DNA of 64,000 nt. Source: Mesorhizobium sp. WSM4904. GTDB lineage: Bacteria > Pseudomonadota > Alphaproteobacteria > Rhizobiales > Rhizobiaceae. The DNA lies in the NCBI RefSeq assembly GCF_029674545.1, contig NZ_CP121354.1, forward strand, positions 4,721,001-4,785,000. Reading direction: 5' to 3'. The position numbers and the translations under genes are program-made. Below the pieces are notes generated by a model that was not told where the DNA came from, did no database searches, and worked only from the letters and a program-made list of their open reading frames with translations. Shown in pieces: positions 15,817-25,412 of the stretch. Every line of letters begins with the position of its first letter. Position 1 is the first letter of the stretch.

Positions 15817-17004
15817 TTATTTAACTATGCCGAGCTCGCGCCCGACCTCGCCGAACGCCTCGACCGCCCGATCGATATCGGCGCTGGAGTGGGCTGCCGA
15901 CATCTGCGTGCGGATACGCGCCTGGCCCTTGGGCACCACCGGGAAGGAGAAGCCGATGACATAGATGCCGCGCTTCAGCATGCGCTGCGCCATCTCCTGC
16001 GCAAGTGCGGCGTCGCCCAGCATCACCGGGATGATCGGGTGATCCGCCCCGGCAAGTGTAAAGCCGTGCTTACCCATTTGAGAGCGGAAGCGTTGCGCAT
16101 TGGCATATAGGCGCTCGCGCAGCGCACCGCCATTGCGGATCAGCTCGAAGACTTTCAGCGAGGCGCCGGCGATTGCCGGCATCAGCGTGTTGGAGAAGAG
16201 GTAGGGCCGCGAGCGCTGGCGCAGCCAGTCGACCACTTGGCTTTTTCCCGACGTGTAGCCACCCGACGCGCCGCCGAGCGCCTTGCCGAGCGTGCCGGTG
16301 ATGATGTCCACCCTGCCCTCGACACCGCAATGCTCGGCCGAGCCGCGGCCGTTCTTGCCGACGAAGCCGACCGCATGGCTGTCGTCGACCATGACCATGG
16401 CATCGTATTTCTCGGCGAGATCGCACACCCCCTGGAGGTTGGCGATAATGCCGTCCATCGAGAAGACGCCGTCGGTGGCGATCAGGCGGAACCGGCAGTC
16501 CTTCGCCTCCTTCAGCCGCGCCTCGAGATCGGCCATGTCGTTGTTGGCGTAGCGGAAGCGCTTTGCCTTGGAGAGCCGGACGCCATCGATAATGGAGGCG
16601 TGGTTCAGCGCGTCCGAGATGACGGCGTCCTCCTCGCCGAGCAGCGTCTCGAACAGGCCGCCATTGGCGTCGAAGCAGGAGCCGTAGAGGATGGTGTCCT
16701 CCATGCCGAGGAAGGACGAGATCGTTGCTTCGAGCTGCTTGTGCTCTTCCTGCGTGCCGCAGATGAAGCGCACCGAGGCCATGCCGTAGCCGTAGCGGTC
16801 GAGCGCCTGTTTCGCGGCCTCGCGCAATTCGGGGCTGTCGGCGAGGCCCAGATAATTGTTGGCGCAGAAATTCAGCACCTTCTGGCCGGCTACCTCGATC
16901 TCGGCCGACTGCATCGAGGAGATGACCCGCTCGGACTTGTAGAGTCCGGCCGATTTCAGGCCCTGAAGCTCGTTGTCGATGTGGGAGAGGAACGCTGCGC
17001 TCAT
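15817..17004 (-). CDS. kbl: Glycine C-acetyltransferase (2-amino-3-ketobutyrate CoA ligase)
   Basis: PLP enzyme that cleaves 2-amino-3-ketobutyrate with CoA to glycine and acetyl-CoA. 395 residues, normal length. The PLP lysine is about Lys241 in [18 protein letters not shown] (about 207-214) and [10 protein letters not shown] (47-56) are family hallmarks. The start at 17004 gives [10 protein letters not shown], as in orthologues; the longer open frame upstream is not conserved. First gene of the kbl-tdh pair. Confidence 0.96.
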   Translation of the reverse strand: MSAAFLSHIDNELQGLKSAGLYKSERVISSMQSAEIEVAGQKVLNFCANNYLGLADSPELREAAKQALDRYGYGMASVRFICGTQEEHKQLEATISSFLGMEDTILYGSCFDANGGLFETLLGEEDAVISDALNHASIIDGVRLSKAKRFRYANNDMADLEARLKEAKDCRFRLIATDGVFSMDGIIANLQGVCDLAEKYDAMVMVDDSHAVGFVGKNGRGSAEHCGVEGRVDIITGTLGKALGGASGGYTSGKSQVVDWLRQRSRPYLFSNTLMPAIAGASLKVFELIRNGGALRERLYANAQRFRSQMGKHGFTLAGADHPIIPVMLGDAALAQEMAQRMLKRGIYVIGFSFPVVPKGQARIRTQMSAAHSSADIDRAVEAFGEVGRELGIVK

Positions 17005-17303
17005 TGTCTGGCCCTGTTCGTTTGACGCGGACTGTCGCGCCGCGGGCAAGAAAAATCCATCGCAAAAACGACCGCTTCGGTGGCGCTGCGAAAGACGCGC
17101 CGCAATCCCCTCACCGCATCGGAACGAGGATGCATTCAAATGTCGGCGATGCCCGAAAGGACGTGATAACCATTTTGCGAGCTTTGTCGCGCGGCCGGGC
17201 CCGGCGCCGCGCCCGCTTGCCAAGCTGTTAACCCTTTCAGGTCAAGGGTCTTCCCGCCACGAATCCATGGCAGGAATCCGTCGACCGGAGGGGTCACCGA
17301 GTT
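17005..17303. other. Intergenic region, kbl / GGDEF-EAL divergent promoters
   Basis: About 300 bases separating two divergent genes. I see no convincing small gene, palindrome or RNA; promoters for both genes must lie here. An A-run with GGCAAGAAAAATCC (about 17044) is the only AT-rich patch. Confidence 0.5.
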
Positions 17304-19373
17304 ATGTCGCAGCAGCCAGTGCAGAGCGTTTCGCGCAAGCTGATTCTGCTCATCAAGACCGGTTACTGGCTGGCGCTCACCATCATTGCCGCCATGGTGA
17401 TGGCCTCCTTCATTCTCCTGCAGCAGCTGATGGCACAGCAGCGGCACAATGATGCGCTGCTCGATATCGTTTCCACGCAGAAGGCGCTGTCGCAGCGCAT
17501 CGTCTTCCTGGCCAGCGCCACCGGCGCCGCCTCGCGCGACAAGCAGCCGGCGCTGGTCACGGCGCTCAAGCAGGCAACGGGCGAGTTCGAGACCAACTAC
17601 GACCGGCTGCTCAAGGAGACCGGCGCCGATCCGCTGTCGCCGGCCCGCAACGATCCGAAATCGATCGAATACGTGCTGTTCAGCAAGCCGTTCCACCTCG
17701 ATTATTTCTCGGTCGGCCTCGTCGCCAACGGCGACAGGCTGGTATCGTCCTTCGAATCCCAGCTCGGCATGAAAAGCGACGGCTACAAGGCCGGCGGCGA
17801 ACGCGCCGGCCTCGATGCCTCGGTCGCCAATGCGACACTGTCCGGCTATGCTGCGCTCGGCCAGCGTATCAGCGCCTTTGCCGACGAGCGGTCGGGCAAC
17901 ATGCTCGACCTGCACCGCACGCTGTTCTTCGCCACCATCGGCGTCATCGTGCTGGTGGCGCTGTTCATCTTCCGGCCGATGTCGAAGGCCATCCTGCGCA
18001 AGACGCATGAGCTGGTCGATGCCCGCAATTCCATGGCCTTCATCGCCGTGCATGACGGCTTGACCGGCCTGCACAACCGCACCTTTCTCACCGATCATTT
18101 CGACACGCTGATCAAGGGAGCGCACCGGCGCCGCGAGCGGCTGGCGGTGATCCAGTTCGACCTCGACCGCTTCAAGCAGATCAACGACACGCTGGGGCAC
18201 GCAGCCGGCGACTATGTGCTTGTCGTCACCGCCCAGCGCATGCGCGATTCCTGCCGCGCGTCGGATCTTTGCGCCCGCCTTGGCGGCGACGAGTTCGTGA
18301 TGATCCTCAACGGCGCCGGCTCCACAGAGGACATCCACGCGCTGGCCAAGCGCATCCTCGGCGAAATCAACGAGCCGATCACCTTCCAGGGCACGACCAT
18401 CATGCCCGGCGCCAGTGCCGGCATCGCCGTCTATCCGGTCGACGCCGACAGCGCGCAGGATCTGCTCGTCCATGCCGATCTCGCGCTCTATTCGGCCAAG
18501 AAGCTCGGCGGCGGAAGCTTCTCCTTCTTCTCCGAGGAGCTTCGGCGCGAACTCGACTACCGCAAGCAGCTCGAACAGGACATCCGCATCGCGATCGCGG
18601 AAAAGACCTTCGAGGTCTATTTCCAGCCGCAGGTGTCGCTCACCAGCGGCAAGATCAGCGGCATCGAGGCGCTGGTGCGCTGGAAGCACGCCACGCGCGG
18701 CATGATTTCGCCCGGCGAATTCATTCCCGTGGCGGAGAAATGCGGCTTCATGCCGGACATCGGCCGCATCGTCATCACCAAGGCGATCAACGAGGCGGCC
18801 GAATGGGACCGCGCCGGCATCGATTTCGGGCGCATCGCCGTCAATGTCTCGGGCACCGAGCTGCGCGAGACGGATTTCGACACGTTCCTGTTCTCGACGC
18901 TGGAGCGGGCCGGGCTCGCGCCGCAGAAGCTGTCGCTGGAAATCGTCGAATCCGTCATCCTCGACGACGAGAAGACAGGCATCGCCGCCAAGCTCAGGCA
19001 CATCCGCGCCGCCGGCGTCCACCTCGAGCTCGACGATTTCGGCACCGGCTACGCATCGCTCAGCCACGTCAATCCGAACGAGATCGATCGGCTGAAGATC
19101 GACCGCCGCTTCGTACAGAACATCAACGAGAACGGCGACAACACCAAGATCGTACGCGCCATCACCGAGCTTGCCCGCGGGCTCGGCATCTCGATCGTCG
19201 CCGAGGGCGCGGAAACCGAGGCCGAGCTCGACTCGCTGATGGCGATCGGCTGCGACCAGGTGCAGGGCTATTCGATCGCCTTCCCGATGCCGCAGGACAA
19301 GGCGCGCGAATGGCTGACGGCGCGCAGCCCCAAGAAGGCGAAACTGAAGGTGCTGCGGGGCAGCCTCGCATAG
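17304..19373 (+). CDS. Membrane-bound GGDEF-EAL cyclic-di-GMP protein
   Basis: 689 residues. One transmembrane helix at about 15-42, a periplasmic helical sensor region resembling the PilJ/NIT-type N-terminal domain (about 43-205), a second helix at about 210-228, then GGDEF and EAL domains. The cyclase signature GGDEF (about 329) is canonical. The phosphodiesterase domain keeps EAL (about 455) and the metal and catalytic residues seen as NVSGTEL, LEIVES, LDDFGTGYASL, KIDRRFV and VAEGAE. Both activities are therefore possible and the net direction cannot be predicted. Confidence 0.93.
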   Translation: MSQQPVQSVSRKLILLIKTGYWLALTIIAAMVMASFILLQQLMAQQRHNDALLDIVSTQKALSQRIVFLASATGAASRDKQPALVTALKQATGEFETNYDRLLKETGADPLSPARNDPKSIEYVLFSKPFHLDYFSVGLVANGDRLVSSFESQLGMKSDGYKAGGERAGLDASVANATLSGYAALGQRISAFADERSGNMLDLHRTLFFATIGVIVLVALFIFRPMSKAILRKTHELVDARNSMAFIAVHDGLTGLHNRTFLTDHFDTLIKGAHRRRERLAVIQFDLDRFKQINDTLGHAAGDYVLVVTAQRMRDSCRASDLCARLGGDEFVMILNGAGSTEDIHALAKRILGEINEPITFQGTTIMPGASAGIAVYPVDADSAQDLLVHADLALYSAKKLGGGSFSFFSEELRRELDYRKQLEQDIRIAIAEKTFEVYFQPQVSLTSGKISGIEALVRWKHATRGMISPGEFIPVAEKCGFMPDIGRIVITKAINEAAEWDRAGIDFGRIAVNVSGTELRETDFDTFLFSTLERAGLAPQKLSLEIVESVILDDEKTGIAAKLRHIRAAGVHLELDDFGTGYASLSHVNPNEIDRLKIDRRFVQNINENGDNTKIVRAITELARGLGISIVAEGAETEAELDSLMAIGCDQVQGYSIAFPMPQDKAREWLTARSPKKAKLKVLRGSLA

Positions 19374-19446
19374 CGCGATCGACCGGCAAGCTTGACAAGC
19401 GCGGACAGGCATGGCGGCCTGTCGCGATTGCAACCGGAACTTGCGG

Positions 19447-20184
19447 ATGCCGCTGCTTCGACTCCTTGTACAGACGCTGTTGCTCATGGCGTCTCCAGCG
19501 CTTGCCGCCGACCGGACCATCTATCTCACCTTCGACGACGGTCCGCTCGCCGGCACAGCCAATATCCTCGACGTGCTGCAGGCCGAGCAGGTGCCCGCAA
19601 CATTGTTCATGGTCGGCATGCATGCCGAGGCCAATGCGGCCAACCGGGCGCTGCTGCAGCGGGCGAAGTCGATGCCGTTGGTGACGATCGGCAATCACAG
19701 CTACAGCCATGCCTACAACCACTACCGGCATTTCTACGGCGACACCGAGGGCGTGGTCGCGGACATGCTGAAGGCCAATGCCGTGCTTGGCCTGAGGCCT
19801 GCCGTGCACGCGCGGCTGCCGGGGCGCGACGTGTTCCGGCTGCCGTCGATGTCGAAGGACGACAACTCGCTTGGGCTGGCGCAGGCCGGCCGCGAGGACC
19901 CGGACTACGAGTTCGTCGCCGCGTCGGGATTCTGGCTCTACGGCTGGGATCATGAATGGGTGCATGAGGACAGCGGCAAGCCGGTGCAGAGCGTCGACCT
20001 TCTGGTGAGCGAGATCGACCATCTGTTCGGCTACGGCCATTTCGCCAAGCCGGGCAGGCTGATCCTTCTGATGCATGACGAGATGTTCCAGGACGCCTTC
20101 GACGGCAAGGCGAAGCTCACGGCACTGATTGCGGCGCTCAAGCTGCGCCGCTACGCCTTTGGCGCCATTCCCACCTACGATTGA
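19447..20184 (+). CDS. Exported polysaccharide deacetylase family protein
   Basis: 245 residues; signal peptide about 1-20 (cleavage after ALA). NodB-homology domain with motif 1 TFDDGP (28-33) and motif 2 NHSYSH (83-88), giving the Asp-His-His metal triad. Motif 3 is less clear, and the middle of the protein (PSMSKDDN, YGWDHEW) departs from chitin deacetylases, so the substrate is uncertain; peptidoglycan or another N-acetylated envelope glycan is possible. Start chosen for the signal peptide; the ribosome-binding site is weak. Confidence 0.85.
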   Translation: MPLLRLLVQTLLLMASPALAADRTIYLTFDDGPLAGTANILDVLQAEQVPATLFMVGMHAEANAANRALLQRAKSMPLVTIGNHSYSHAYNHYRHFYGDTEGVVADMLKANAVLGLRPAVHARLPGRDVFRLPSMSKDDNSLGLAQAGREDPDYEFVAASGFWLYGWDHEWVHEDSGKPVQSVDLLVSEIDHLFGYGHFAKPGRLILLMHDEMFQDAFDGKAKLTALIAALKLRRYAFGAIPTYD

Positions 20185-20189
20185 GCCGG

Positions 20190-20618
20190 TTAACCACCGG
20201 CATTGGCCCGCAGCGCCGCAAGCACCTGCGCGAACTCGGCCAGCCGTTCGTCCGGTAATCCGGTCCGCAGCCGCTTGTCGAAGTCAAGCGCGGCCTTGCG
20301 CAGCCTTTCGAACATCGCCTCGCCGGCTTCGGTCAGCGCCACCTGATGCACCCTGCGGTTTCCCGGATCTCGGCGGCGCGTCAGCAGCCCTTGCGCCTCC
20401 ATGGCGTTGAGGTGATGGGTCAGCGTCGCGCCCTGGATGCCGATCATGCCGGCAAGCTCGCGCTGGTTGGCAAGTTCCTTCGACTTGACCGAGAGCAAGG
20501 TCAGCCAGACCGGCAGCGTGCCGCCGGCCTCCACCAGGGCAGCGTCGAAGGCTTGCGCGACCACCTTGGCGGTGCGGGCGAGGTTCATGCCGACTGGCGG
20601 GCGATCAAACGGCGTCAT
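20190..20618 (-). CDS. MarR family transcriptional regulator
   Basis: 142 residues with a MarR winged-helix core (ANQRELAGMIGIQGATLTHHL as the recognition region, then RRRDPGNRRVHQVALT as the wing). It is divergent from a small membrane protein gene, and the shared region contains two overlapping palindromes built from GTTAGA half-sites directly over the promoter of that gene. It is convergent with the deacetylase, five bases apart. Confidence 0.88.
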   Translation of the reverse strand: MTPFDRPPVGMNLARTAKVVAQAFDAALVEAGGTLPVWLTLLSVKSKELANQRELAGMIGIQGATLTHHLNAMEAQGLLTRRRDPGNRRVHQVALTEAGEAMFERLRKAALDFDKRLRTGLPDERLAEFAQVLAALRANAGG

Positions 20619-20667
20619 GGCCGGACACTAGAACAAGCAGTTGCTGGACGAAACAATATGCCATGCA

Positions 20668-20696
20668 TTGACATCTAACCGTTAGATATCTAACTT
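20668..20696 (+). promoter_or_regulatory. Promoter with overlapping MarR-type operators
   Basis: TTGACA (20668-20673), 17-base spacer, TAACTT (20691-20696). Inside it are two perfect palindromes sharing a half-site: TCTAACCGTTAGA (20674-20686) and GTTAGATATCTAAC (20681-20694). A dimer bound at either would cover the promoter of the gene at 20763 and sit 50-70 bases upstream of the MarR gene. Confidence 0.75.
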
Positions 20697-20762
20697 TGTC
20701 TTATTGATGACGTCGCATCATGCTGCGACGCGCGGCGGCGGGCGGAAGAGAGGAATGCGGTC

Positions 20763-21170
20763 ATGCAATATGTCTACATCGTCGTGATCGGCCTGCATGT
20801 CATGGCCGGCGTCTTCTGGGCCGGCACGACCATCGCGGTTGCGCGCGATCCGGAGATCAAGGCGGAGCACTTCATCCGGCCACAACTCGGCGCTTCCGGC
20901 CTGGTGTTTCTGACCGGCCTGCTGCTTTGGTATTTCTTTCATCAGGGTGCTTTCGGCTCGATGGAGATGGTGCTTGCCTTAGGCATTGCGACGGCGCTGA
21001 TCGCAGCGGGCGTGCAGGGCGCCGTCGTGGCGTCCGCCAGCAGGCAATTGGCCGGCGCCGATGGGGCAACGCAAACCCAACTGCGCGCGAAGATGACGAG
21101 GGGCGAGCGCATCGCCGGCGGGCTGCTGGTCATCACCGTGCTCTGCATGGCGACCGCCAGGATGTTTTGA
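20763..21170 (+). CDS. Small integral membrane protein, MarR-controlled
   Basis: 135 residues with four predicted membrane segments (about 1-22, 45-62, 66-90 and 115-133). His12 within the first helix (GLHVMAGVFWAGT) is reminiscent of haem- or copper-binding membrane families such as CopD-like proteins, but I cannot assign a family. Expression is probably released when the divergent MarR protein leaves the operator. Function unknown; export of or resistance to a small molecule would fit MarR control. Confidence 0.75.
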   Translation: MQYVYIVVIGLHVMAGVFWAGTTIAVARDPEIKAEHFIRPQLGASGLVFLTGLLLWYFFHQGAFGSMEMVLALGIATALIAAGVQGAVVASASRQLAGADGATQTQLRAKMTRGERIAGGLLVITVLCMATARMF

Positions 21171-21292
21171 GAAATCGCACGTCGCCGGCACCAGGCCGGC
21201 GCCATGCGCGGCGCGCAACCGATCGAAGCGGCAGGTGGCTCTCCTTGCTAAGGCCGGTTGCGCGCCACCGATGGAGCTCCATCTTTTTGTTT

Positions 21293-21379
21293 GATCATGA
21301 TCTTTTCCGCACCAAAGGTCAGCGCAGCAAAAACCGGTTTCCACTTTTGCTTCGCTGATCTTCGGTTCGGGATCATGCT
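21293..21379. repeat. GATCATG-flanked palindromic repeat
   Basis: Imperfect dyad beginning GATCATGATCTTTTCCG and ending GGGATCATG, with a central AAAACCGGTTTCC. A shorter relative is at 37647-37692. It fills most of the space between the membrane protein gene and the oxidoreductase gene and may act as a convergent terminator. Confidence 0.55.
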
Positions 21380-21386
21380 CCACGCT

Positions 21387-23432
21387 TCAGATCCGGATCC
21401 CGAACCTGATGCCGTCATAGATGGCGGCGTGAATGTTGCGCGAGGCGACCGCGTCGCCGATGCGGAACAGGACGAAGCCGCCCTCCGGATTGCGCGCCGG
21501 AAAGATGTCGCCGCCGCTCACCAGCCGCTCGTAGTCGACGGCGCCGCCATTCTTCGACAGCGGCTTCAGCGCAAGGTAAAGATCGTCGAGCGGCGCCGTG
21601 CCGTGCTCGACCACCACCTGGTCGACGCGCCGCTCGCCGCGCCAGCCATCGGCGAAGTCCGACGCCAGCTCGGCGATGAGCTGATTGCCCTCGCGCCGCA
21701 CCGAGCGCAGGCGGGTATTGATGGTGACGGTGACGCCTTTCTCGTGGAAGGCGCGCATATAGGGCACGTGGTTCAGACCACCCATTTCCGGCGCGAAGAA
21801 GCGTTCGGGCGAAACCAGCTCCAGTTTGGAGCCGCTGTTGGCAATGAGTTCCGCCGCGCCCATGCCCTGATGGCCGCCATTGTCGTCATAGAGCAGAACA
21901 TTCTCGGCCGGCTTGACGCTGCCGGCCATGATGTCCCAGCTCGAGGTGACGAGATCGCCGCCTGCGGTCAGCGGCGGGTTCTGCGGCAGACCGCCCGTGG
22001 CGACGATCACCACATCCGGCGACAGCGCCAGAACATCGCCCTTCTCGGCCCAGGTATCGTAGCGGATTTCGACGCCGAGCCGGTCGAGCTCGGCCAGCCG
22101 CCAGTCGATGATGCCGATCAACTCCTTGCGGCGTGGGTTCTGCGTCGCGAGCCGCACTTGGCCGCCTGCCTGGCTCGACGCTTCGAGCACCGTCACCCGA
22201 TGGCCGCGTTCGGCCGCGACGCGCGCGGCTTCCAGGCCACCGGCGCCTGCGCCTACAACGACCACGCGCTTGCTCGGCCCGTCGCTCTTTTGGATGACGT
22301 GCGGGATATCAGCCTCGCGGCCCGTCGCGGCATTGTGGACGCAGAGCGCCTCGCCGCCCTCATAGATGCGGTCGAGGCAATAGGTTGCACCGACGCAAGG
22401 GCGGATCTCATGCTCGCGCCCTTCCATCACCTTCTTGACGATGTAGGGATCGGCGATATGGGCGCGCGTCATGCCGACCATGTCGAGCTTGCCGGTGGCG
22501 ATCGCATGGCGTGCGGTAGCGACATCGGAAATGCGTGCCGCATGGAAAGTCGGGAACTTCGTCGCCGCCCTCACCTCGCCGGCGAAGTCGAGATGCGGCG
22601 ACGAGCGCATGCCGGTCACAGGGATGACCTTGGTCAGCGCCGCATCGGTTTCGATCGAGCCGCGGATGATATTGAGGAAATCGACTTTGCCGGAATTGGC
22701 CAAGCGCCTGGCGATCTCGACGCCCTCCTCCTTCGACAGGCCCTTTTCGAAATCCTCGTCGGCGACCATGCGGATACCGACGACGAATTTTTCCCCGACC
22801 GCCGCGCGAACCGCGTCCAGCACCATGTGGGTGAAGCGCAGCCGGTTGTCGAGCGAGCCGCCGAAATCGTCGTCGCGCTGGTTGGTGGCGGGCGACCAGA
22901 ATCCGTCCATCAGATGGCCGTAGGATTCGAACTCGATGCCGTCGAGGCCGGCGGCCTGGCAGCGCTGCGCGGCGGAAGCATAGTCGGCGACGATGCGCTC
23001 GATGTCCCAATCCTCGATGGTCTTGGGGAAGGCGCGATGCGCCGGCTCGCGCACCGGCGAGGCCGAAAGCACCGGAAGCCAGTCGGCCTTGTTCCAGCCC
23101 GTGCGGCGGCCGAGGTGGGTGATCTGGATCATCACCTTGCAATCGTGCTCATGACAGGCGTCCGCCAGCTCTGCCAGCCACGGCACGATGCGGTCGTCAT
23201 AGACGTGCAGGTTGCCGAAGGCGGCCGGGCTGTCGCGCGACACGACCGCCGAGCCCGCCGTCATGGTCAGCGCCATGCCGCCCTTGGCTTTCTCGGCATG
23301 GTAAAGCCGGTAGCGCTCCTTCGGCATGCCGTCCTCGGAATAGGCCGGCTCATGACTGGTCGACATCACCCGGTTCTTCAGCGTCAGATGCTTGAGCTGG
23401 TAAGGTTGGAGAAGCGGGTCGTTGCTGGTCAT
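21387..23432 (-). CDS. OYE-type NADH:flavin oxidoreductase, probable N-methyl amine demethylase
   Basis: 681 residues. N-terminal FMN-binding TIM barrel of the old-yellow-enzyme family (about 1-365), a Cys-containing segment for a 4Fe-4S cluster ([19 protein letters not shown], about 360-380), then a FAD/NAD(P)-binding domain with [17 protein letters not shown] (about 398). This is the layout of trimethylamine dehydrogenase, dimethylglycine demethylase (DgcA) and N-methylproline demethylases of rhizobia. The likely role is oxidative demethylation of a small methylated amine such as N-methylproline or dimethylglycine. An MttB homologue is encoded 3.7 kb away on the same strand. Confidence 0.85.
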   Translation of the reverse strand: MTSNDPLLQPYQLKHLTLKNRVMSTSHEPAYSEDGMPKERYRLYHAEKAKGGMALTMTAGSAVVSRDSPAAFGNLHVYDDRIVPWLAELADACHEHDCKVMIQITHLGRRTGWNKADWLPVLSASPVREPAHRAFPKTIEDWDIERIVADYASAAQRCQAAGLDGIEFESYGHLMDGFWSPATNQRDDDFGGSLDNRLRFTHMVLDAVRAAVGEKFVVGIRMVADEDFEKGLSKEEGVEIARRLANSGKVDFLNIIRGSIETDAALTKVIPVTGMRSSPHLDFAGEVRAATKFPTFHAARISDVATARHAIATGKLDMVGMTRAHIADPYIVKKVMEGREHEIRPCVGATYCLDRIYEGGEALCVHNAATGREADIPHVIQKSDGPSKRVVVVGAGAGGLEAARVAAERGHRVTVLEASSQAGGQVRLATQNPRRKELIGIIDWRLAELDRLGVEIRYDTWAEKGDVLALSPDVVIVATGGLPQNPPLTAGGDLVTSSWDIMAGSVKPAENVLLYDDNGGHQGMGAAELIANSGSKLELVSPERFFAPEMGGLNHVPYMRAFHEKGVTVTINTRLRSVRREGNQLIAELASDFADGWRGERRVDQVVVEHGTAPLDDLYLALKPLSKNGGAVDYERLVSGGDIFPARNPEGGFVLFRIGDAVASRNIHAAIYDGIRFGIRI

Positions 23433-23573
23433 CGTCTTCCTGCCGTTTCAAATTGTGCTAATGAGCGGTCAAACGCGCTGCGCCCGAGAGGACCGCAACG
23501 CTTCTTTCAACCTTCGTTTCGCGCCCGCCGCCGTTGAACTGCGCTTCCAGCGGCTGGGAGCAAGGAGTCGCCC

Positions 23574-24035
23574 ATGACCGATGCAAGAAACCTCACCCAG
23601 CTCGGCAAGCACGTCGAGACGCCACAGAGCCCGGAACAGGCGGTCCTGGAGACCGTGCCGTTCAATCGCGGCGACGGACCGCCGGCGATCGTGCGCTTCA
23701 CCTGCCCGGAATTCACCTCGCTCTGTCCGATCACCGGCCAGCCCGACTTCGCCCACATCGTCATCGATTACGCGCCGGACAAGACGCTGGTGGAATCGAA
23801 GTCGCTGAAACTGTTCATGACCTCGTTCCGCAATCACGGCGCCTTCCACGAGGAATGCACCGTCATGATCGGCCGCCGCATCGTCGAGGCGACCAAGCCG
23901 CTGTGGCTGCGCGTCGGCGGCTACTGGTTCCCTCGCGGCGGCATCCCGATCGACGTCTTCTGGCAGACAGGAGCACCACCGAAGGACGCCTGGCTGCCCG
24001 ATACCGGCGTGGCGCCCTATCGCGGGCGCGGTTGA
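23574..24035 (+). CDS. queF: NADPH-dependent 7-cyano-7-deazaguanine reductase
   Basis: Reduces preQ0 to preQ1 in queuosine biosynthesis. 153 residues, the short single-domain QueF type. Catalytic Cys51 in [10 protein letters not shown] with Asp58, the QueF motif ESKSLK at 74-79 and the His/Glu pair in AFHEECT are all present. GGAG lies a few bases upstream of the ATG (in GGAGCAAGGAGTC). Divergent from the oxidoreductase; no preQ1 riboswitch-like structure was recognised in the 140-base gap. Confidence 0.95.
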   Translation: MTDARNLTQLGKHVETPQSPEQAVLETVPFNRGDGPPAIVRFTCPEFTSLCPITGQPDFAHIVIDYAPDKTLVESKSLKLFMTSFRNHGAFHEECTVMIGRRIVEATKPLWLRVGGYWFPRGGIPIDVFWQTGAPPKDAWLPDTGVAPYRGRG

Positions 24036-24062
24036 AATCTGTTGCGAAAGGCTGGCGGGACA

Positions 24063-24221
24063 GCTCCCCCCTCTGGCCTGCCGGCCATCTCCCCCACAAG
24101 GGGGGAGATTGGCAGCTTCGGCGCCCCACTTATCCTGCAACGTCGGAGATTGGCGAAAGCCGGCGTGACATCTGATCTCCCCCCAAGTGGGGGAGATGGC
24201 CGGCAGGCCAGAGGGGGGCGC
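24063..24221. repeat. Intergenic mosaic palindromic repeat (approx. 160 bp)
   Basis: Arms GCTCCCCCCTCTGGCCTGCC and the inverted GGCAGGCCAGAGGGGGGCGC, inner CATCTCCCCC / GGGGGAGATG. Fourth copy of the composite found at 6770, 14373 and 15636. It lies between convergent queF and the exported protein gene. Confidence 0.82.
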
Positions 24222-24253
24222 GAAGGATCGCCGACGCTGATCTTTAGTCACTT

Positions 24254-24835
24254 TCACTCGCACTGGTACTGGCTTAGCGCCCATTCGCCGGTGACCGACA
24301 GAAAGTCGGAGATCTTCCAGTCGCCGCCGACCTTCTTCAGCTTCCATTCCAGCCGATGCTGGTGGCCTTCGACGACGAAGGCCACCACCACCTTGGCATC
24401 GTCGCCATTGACGGCCTCGATGGTGCGCAGGCTCTTGTCGATGGCGAGCTTGTCGTAATCGGCATTGTCGAGCGCCATGTTGGGATCGAGGCACTCGCCC
24501 TGGCCCGAGGCGCGCAGCGCATCGCTCTTGTCGAGCACGCTCTTCGCGGGATCGATGAAGTTCTTGCGCTGAGCCGGATCCAATTCCAGCCCGAGATGCT
24601 CATAGAAGGGCCTTACCACCGCCGTTGGCGATCCGGGTAGGATGGGAGCGGCGGGCGGCGGTTCGGCCGGTTCCGGCGTTTTGGCCGACGGCGACTTGTC
24701 GTCCGCCGGCGCATTGTCTCCTGAGGACGCCTTAGGCGGCGGCGCACCGAAGAGCCCCTGGGCGCAAGCGCCGCCGTTCAGCCCCGCGGCCAACATCGAC
24801 AGGCTCGACAGCGCGAGGACGAGGCGGCGCAGCAC
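24254..24835 (-). CDS. Exported hypothetical protein with Pro-rich linker
   Basis: 193 residues. Signal peptide about 1-25 (cleavage near CAQG), then a Pro/Ala/Lys-rich linker (about 30-70) and a globular domain with LRTIEAVNGDDAKVVV and KKVGGDWKISDF. The domain is paralogous to that of the gene immediately upstream and resembles the DUF3828-type secreted fold, a tentative family call. Two Cys (in GECLDPN and the C-terminal QYQCE) could form a disulfide in the periplasm. The two genes form an operon, four bases apart. Confidence 0.75.
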   Translation of the reverse strand: MLRRLVLALSSLSMLAAGLNGGACAQGLFGAPPPKASSGDNAPADDKSPSAKTPEPAEPPPAAPILPGSPTAVVRPFYEHLGLELDPAQRKNFIDPAKSVLDKSDALRASGQGECLDPNMALDNADYDKLAIDKSLRTIEAVNGDDAKVVVAFVVEGHQHRLEWKLKKVGGDWKISDFLSVTGEWALSQYQCE

Positions 24836-24839
24836 GGCA

Positions 24840-25313
24840 TCACTCCGTCGAGGCGCCGCATCCCAGCGCGCTGAGCGTCCAGCTGCTGGTCTTGGAGGTG
24901 ATGTCGGCTATCTTCCACTTGCCGTCCACTTTCTTCAGCGACCACACCATTTCACGTTTGGAGTCATCGCCTTCCGAGAAAAGATTGAAGTTTGCCGTCA
25001 CCTCGGCGGTGTCGCCATTGACGGCCTCGGTGAGCTTCAGTGTTTTCGACACGGTCTTCTGATCGAAATCCTGGGCGTCGAGGCCCGGGTCGAAATCGAT
25101 GCAGGATACCTCGTCGGGCTTCTCCTTCTGCGCCTTGTCGTTGGCCTCGAAGAGCTTGGTGACCGGCTCGGTGAAGCGGTCGCGGTATTTCGCGTCCGCC
25201 TCGAACTTCACTTCAGGCACATAGAAGAACTTCACGGCCTTGGACGCCGGCCCGGCAAGTGCCGAGGCGGGCAAGGCGATCGACATGGCGGCGGCCAGCA
25301 CTATCGGTCTCAT
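24840..25313 (-). CDS. Exported hypothetical protein, paralogue of downstream gene
   Basis: 157 residues. Signal peptide about 1-21 (cleavage after ALA). The mature domain shares with its neighbour the pattern CxDP ... LKLTEAVNGDTAEV ... KKVDGKWKIADI and a C-terminal Cys. GGAGATCCTGC before ATG 25313 supports the start. Tandem duplication is likely. Function unknown; periplasmic. Confidence 0.78.
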   Translation of the reverse strand: MRPIVLAAAMSIALPASALAGPASKAVKFFYVPEVKFEADAKYRDRFTEPVTKLFEANDKAQKEKPDEVSCIDFDPGLDAQDFDQKTVSKTLKLTEAVNGDTAEVTANFNLFSEGDDSKREMVWSLKKVDGKWKIADITSKTSSWTLSALGCGASTE

Positions 25314-25412
25314 GCAGGATCTCCGGATGTTCGGCGGCGTGGTGGCAGGATCACCACCACGCATCCTGCATATCGGCTTTTTCGCGGCGCATGAAGTCCT
25401 TGCGCCGCCGTC

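Noticed and set aside
17136..19520. Very long minus-strand frame (794 codons) opposite the GGDEF-EAL gene
   Set aside because: It is the antisense shadow of a high-GC gene, with Arg/Asp/His-rich composition and no recognised domain; the plus strand encodes an unambiguous GGDEF-EAL protein.
21258..23537. Long plus-strand frame opposite the OYE-type demethylase
   Set aside because: Antisense shadow; the minus-strand protein has clear FMN, iron-sulfur and FAD domains.
23433..23573. preQ1 riboswitch upstream of queF
   Set aside because: No compact H-type pseudoknot with an A-rich tail could be recognised near the start.
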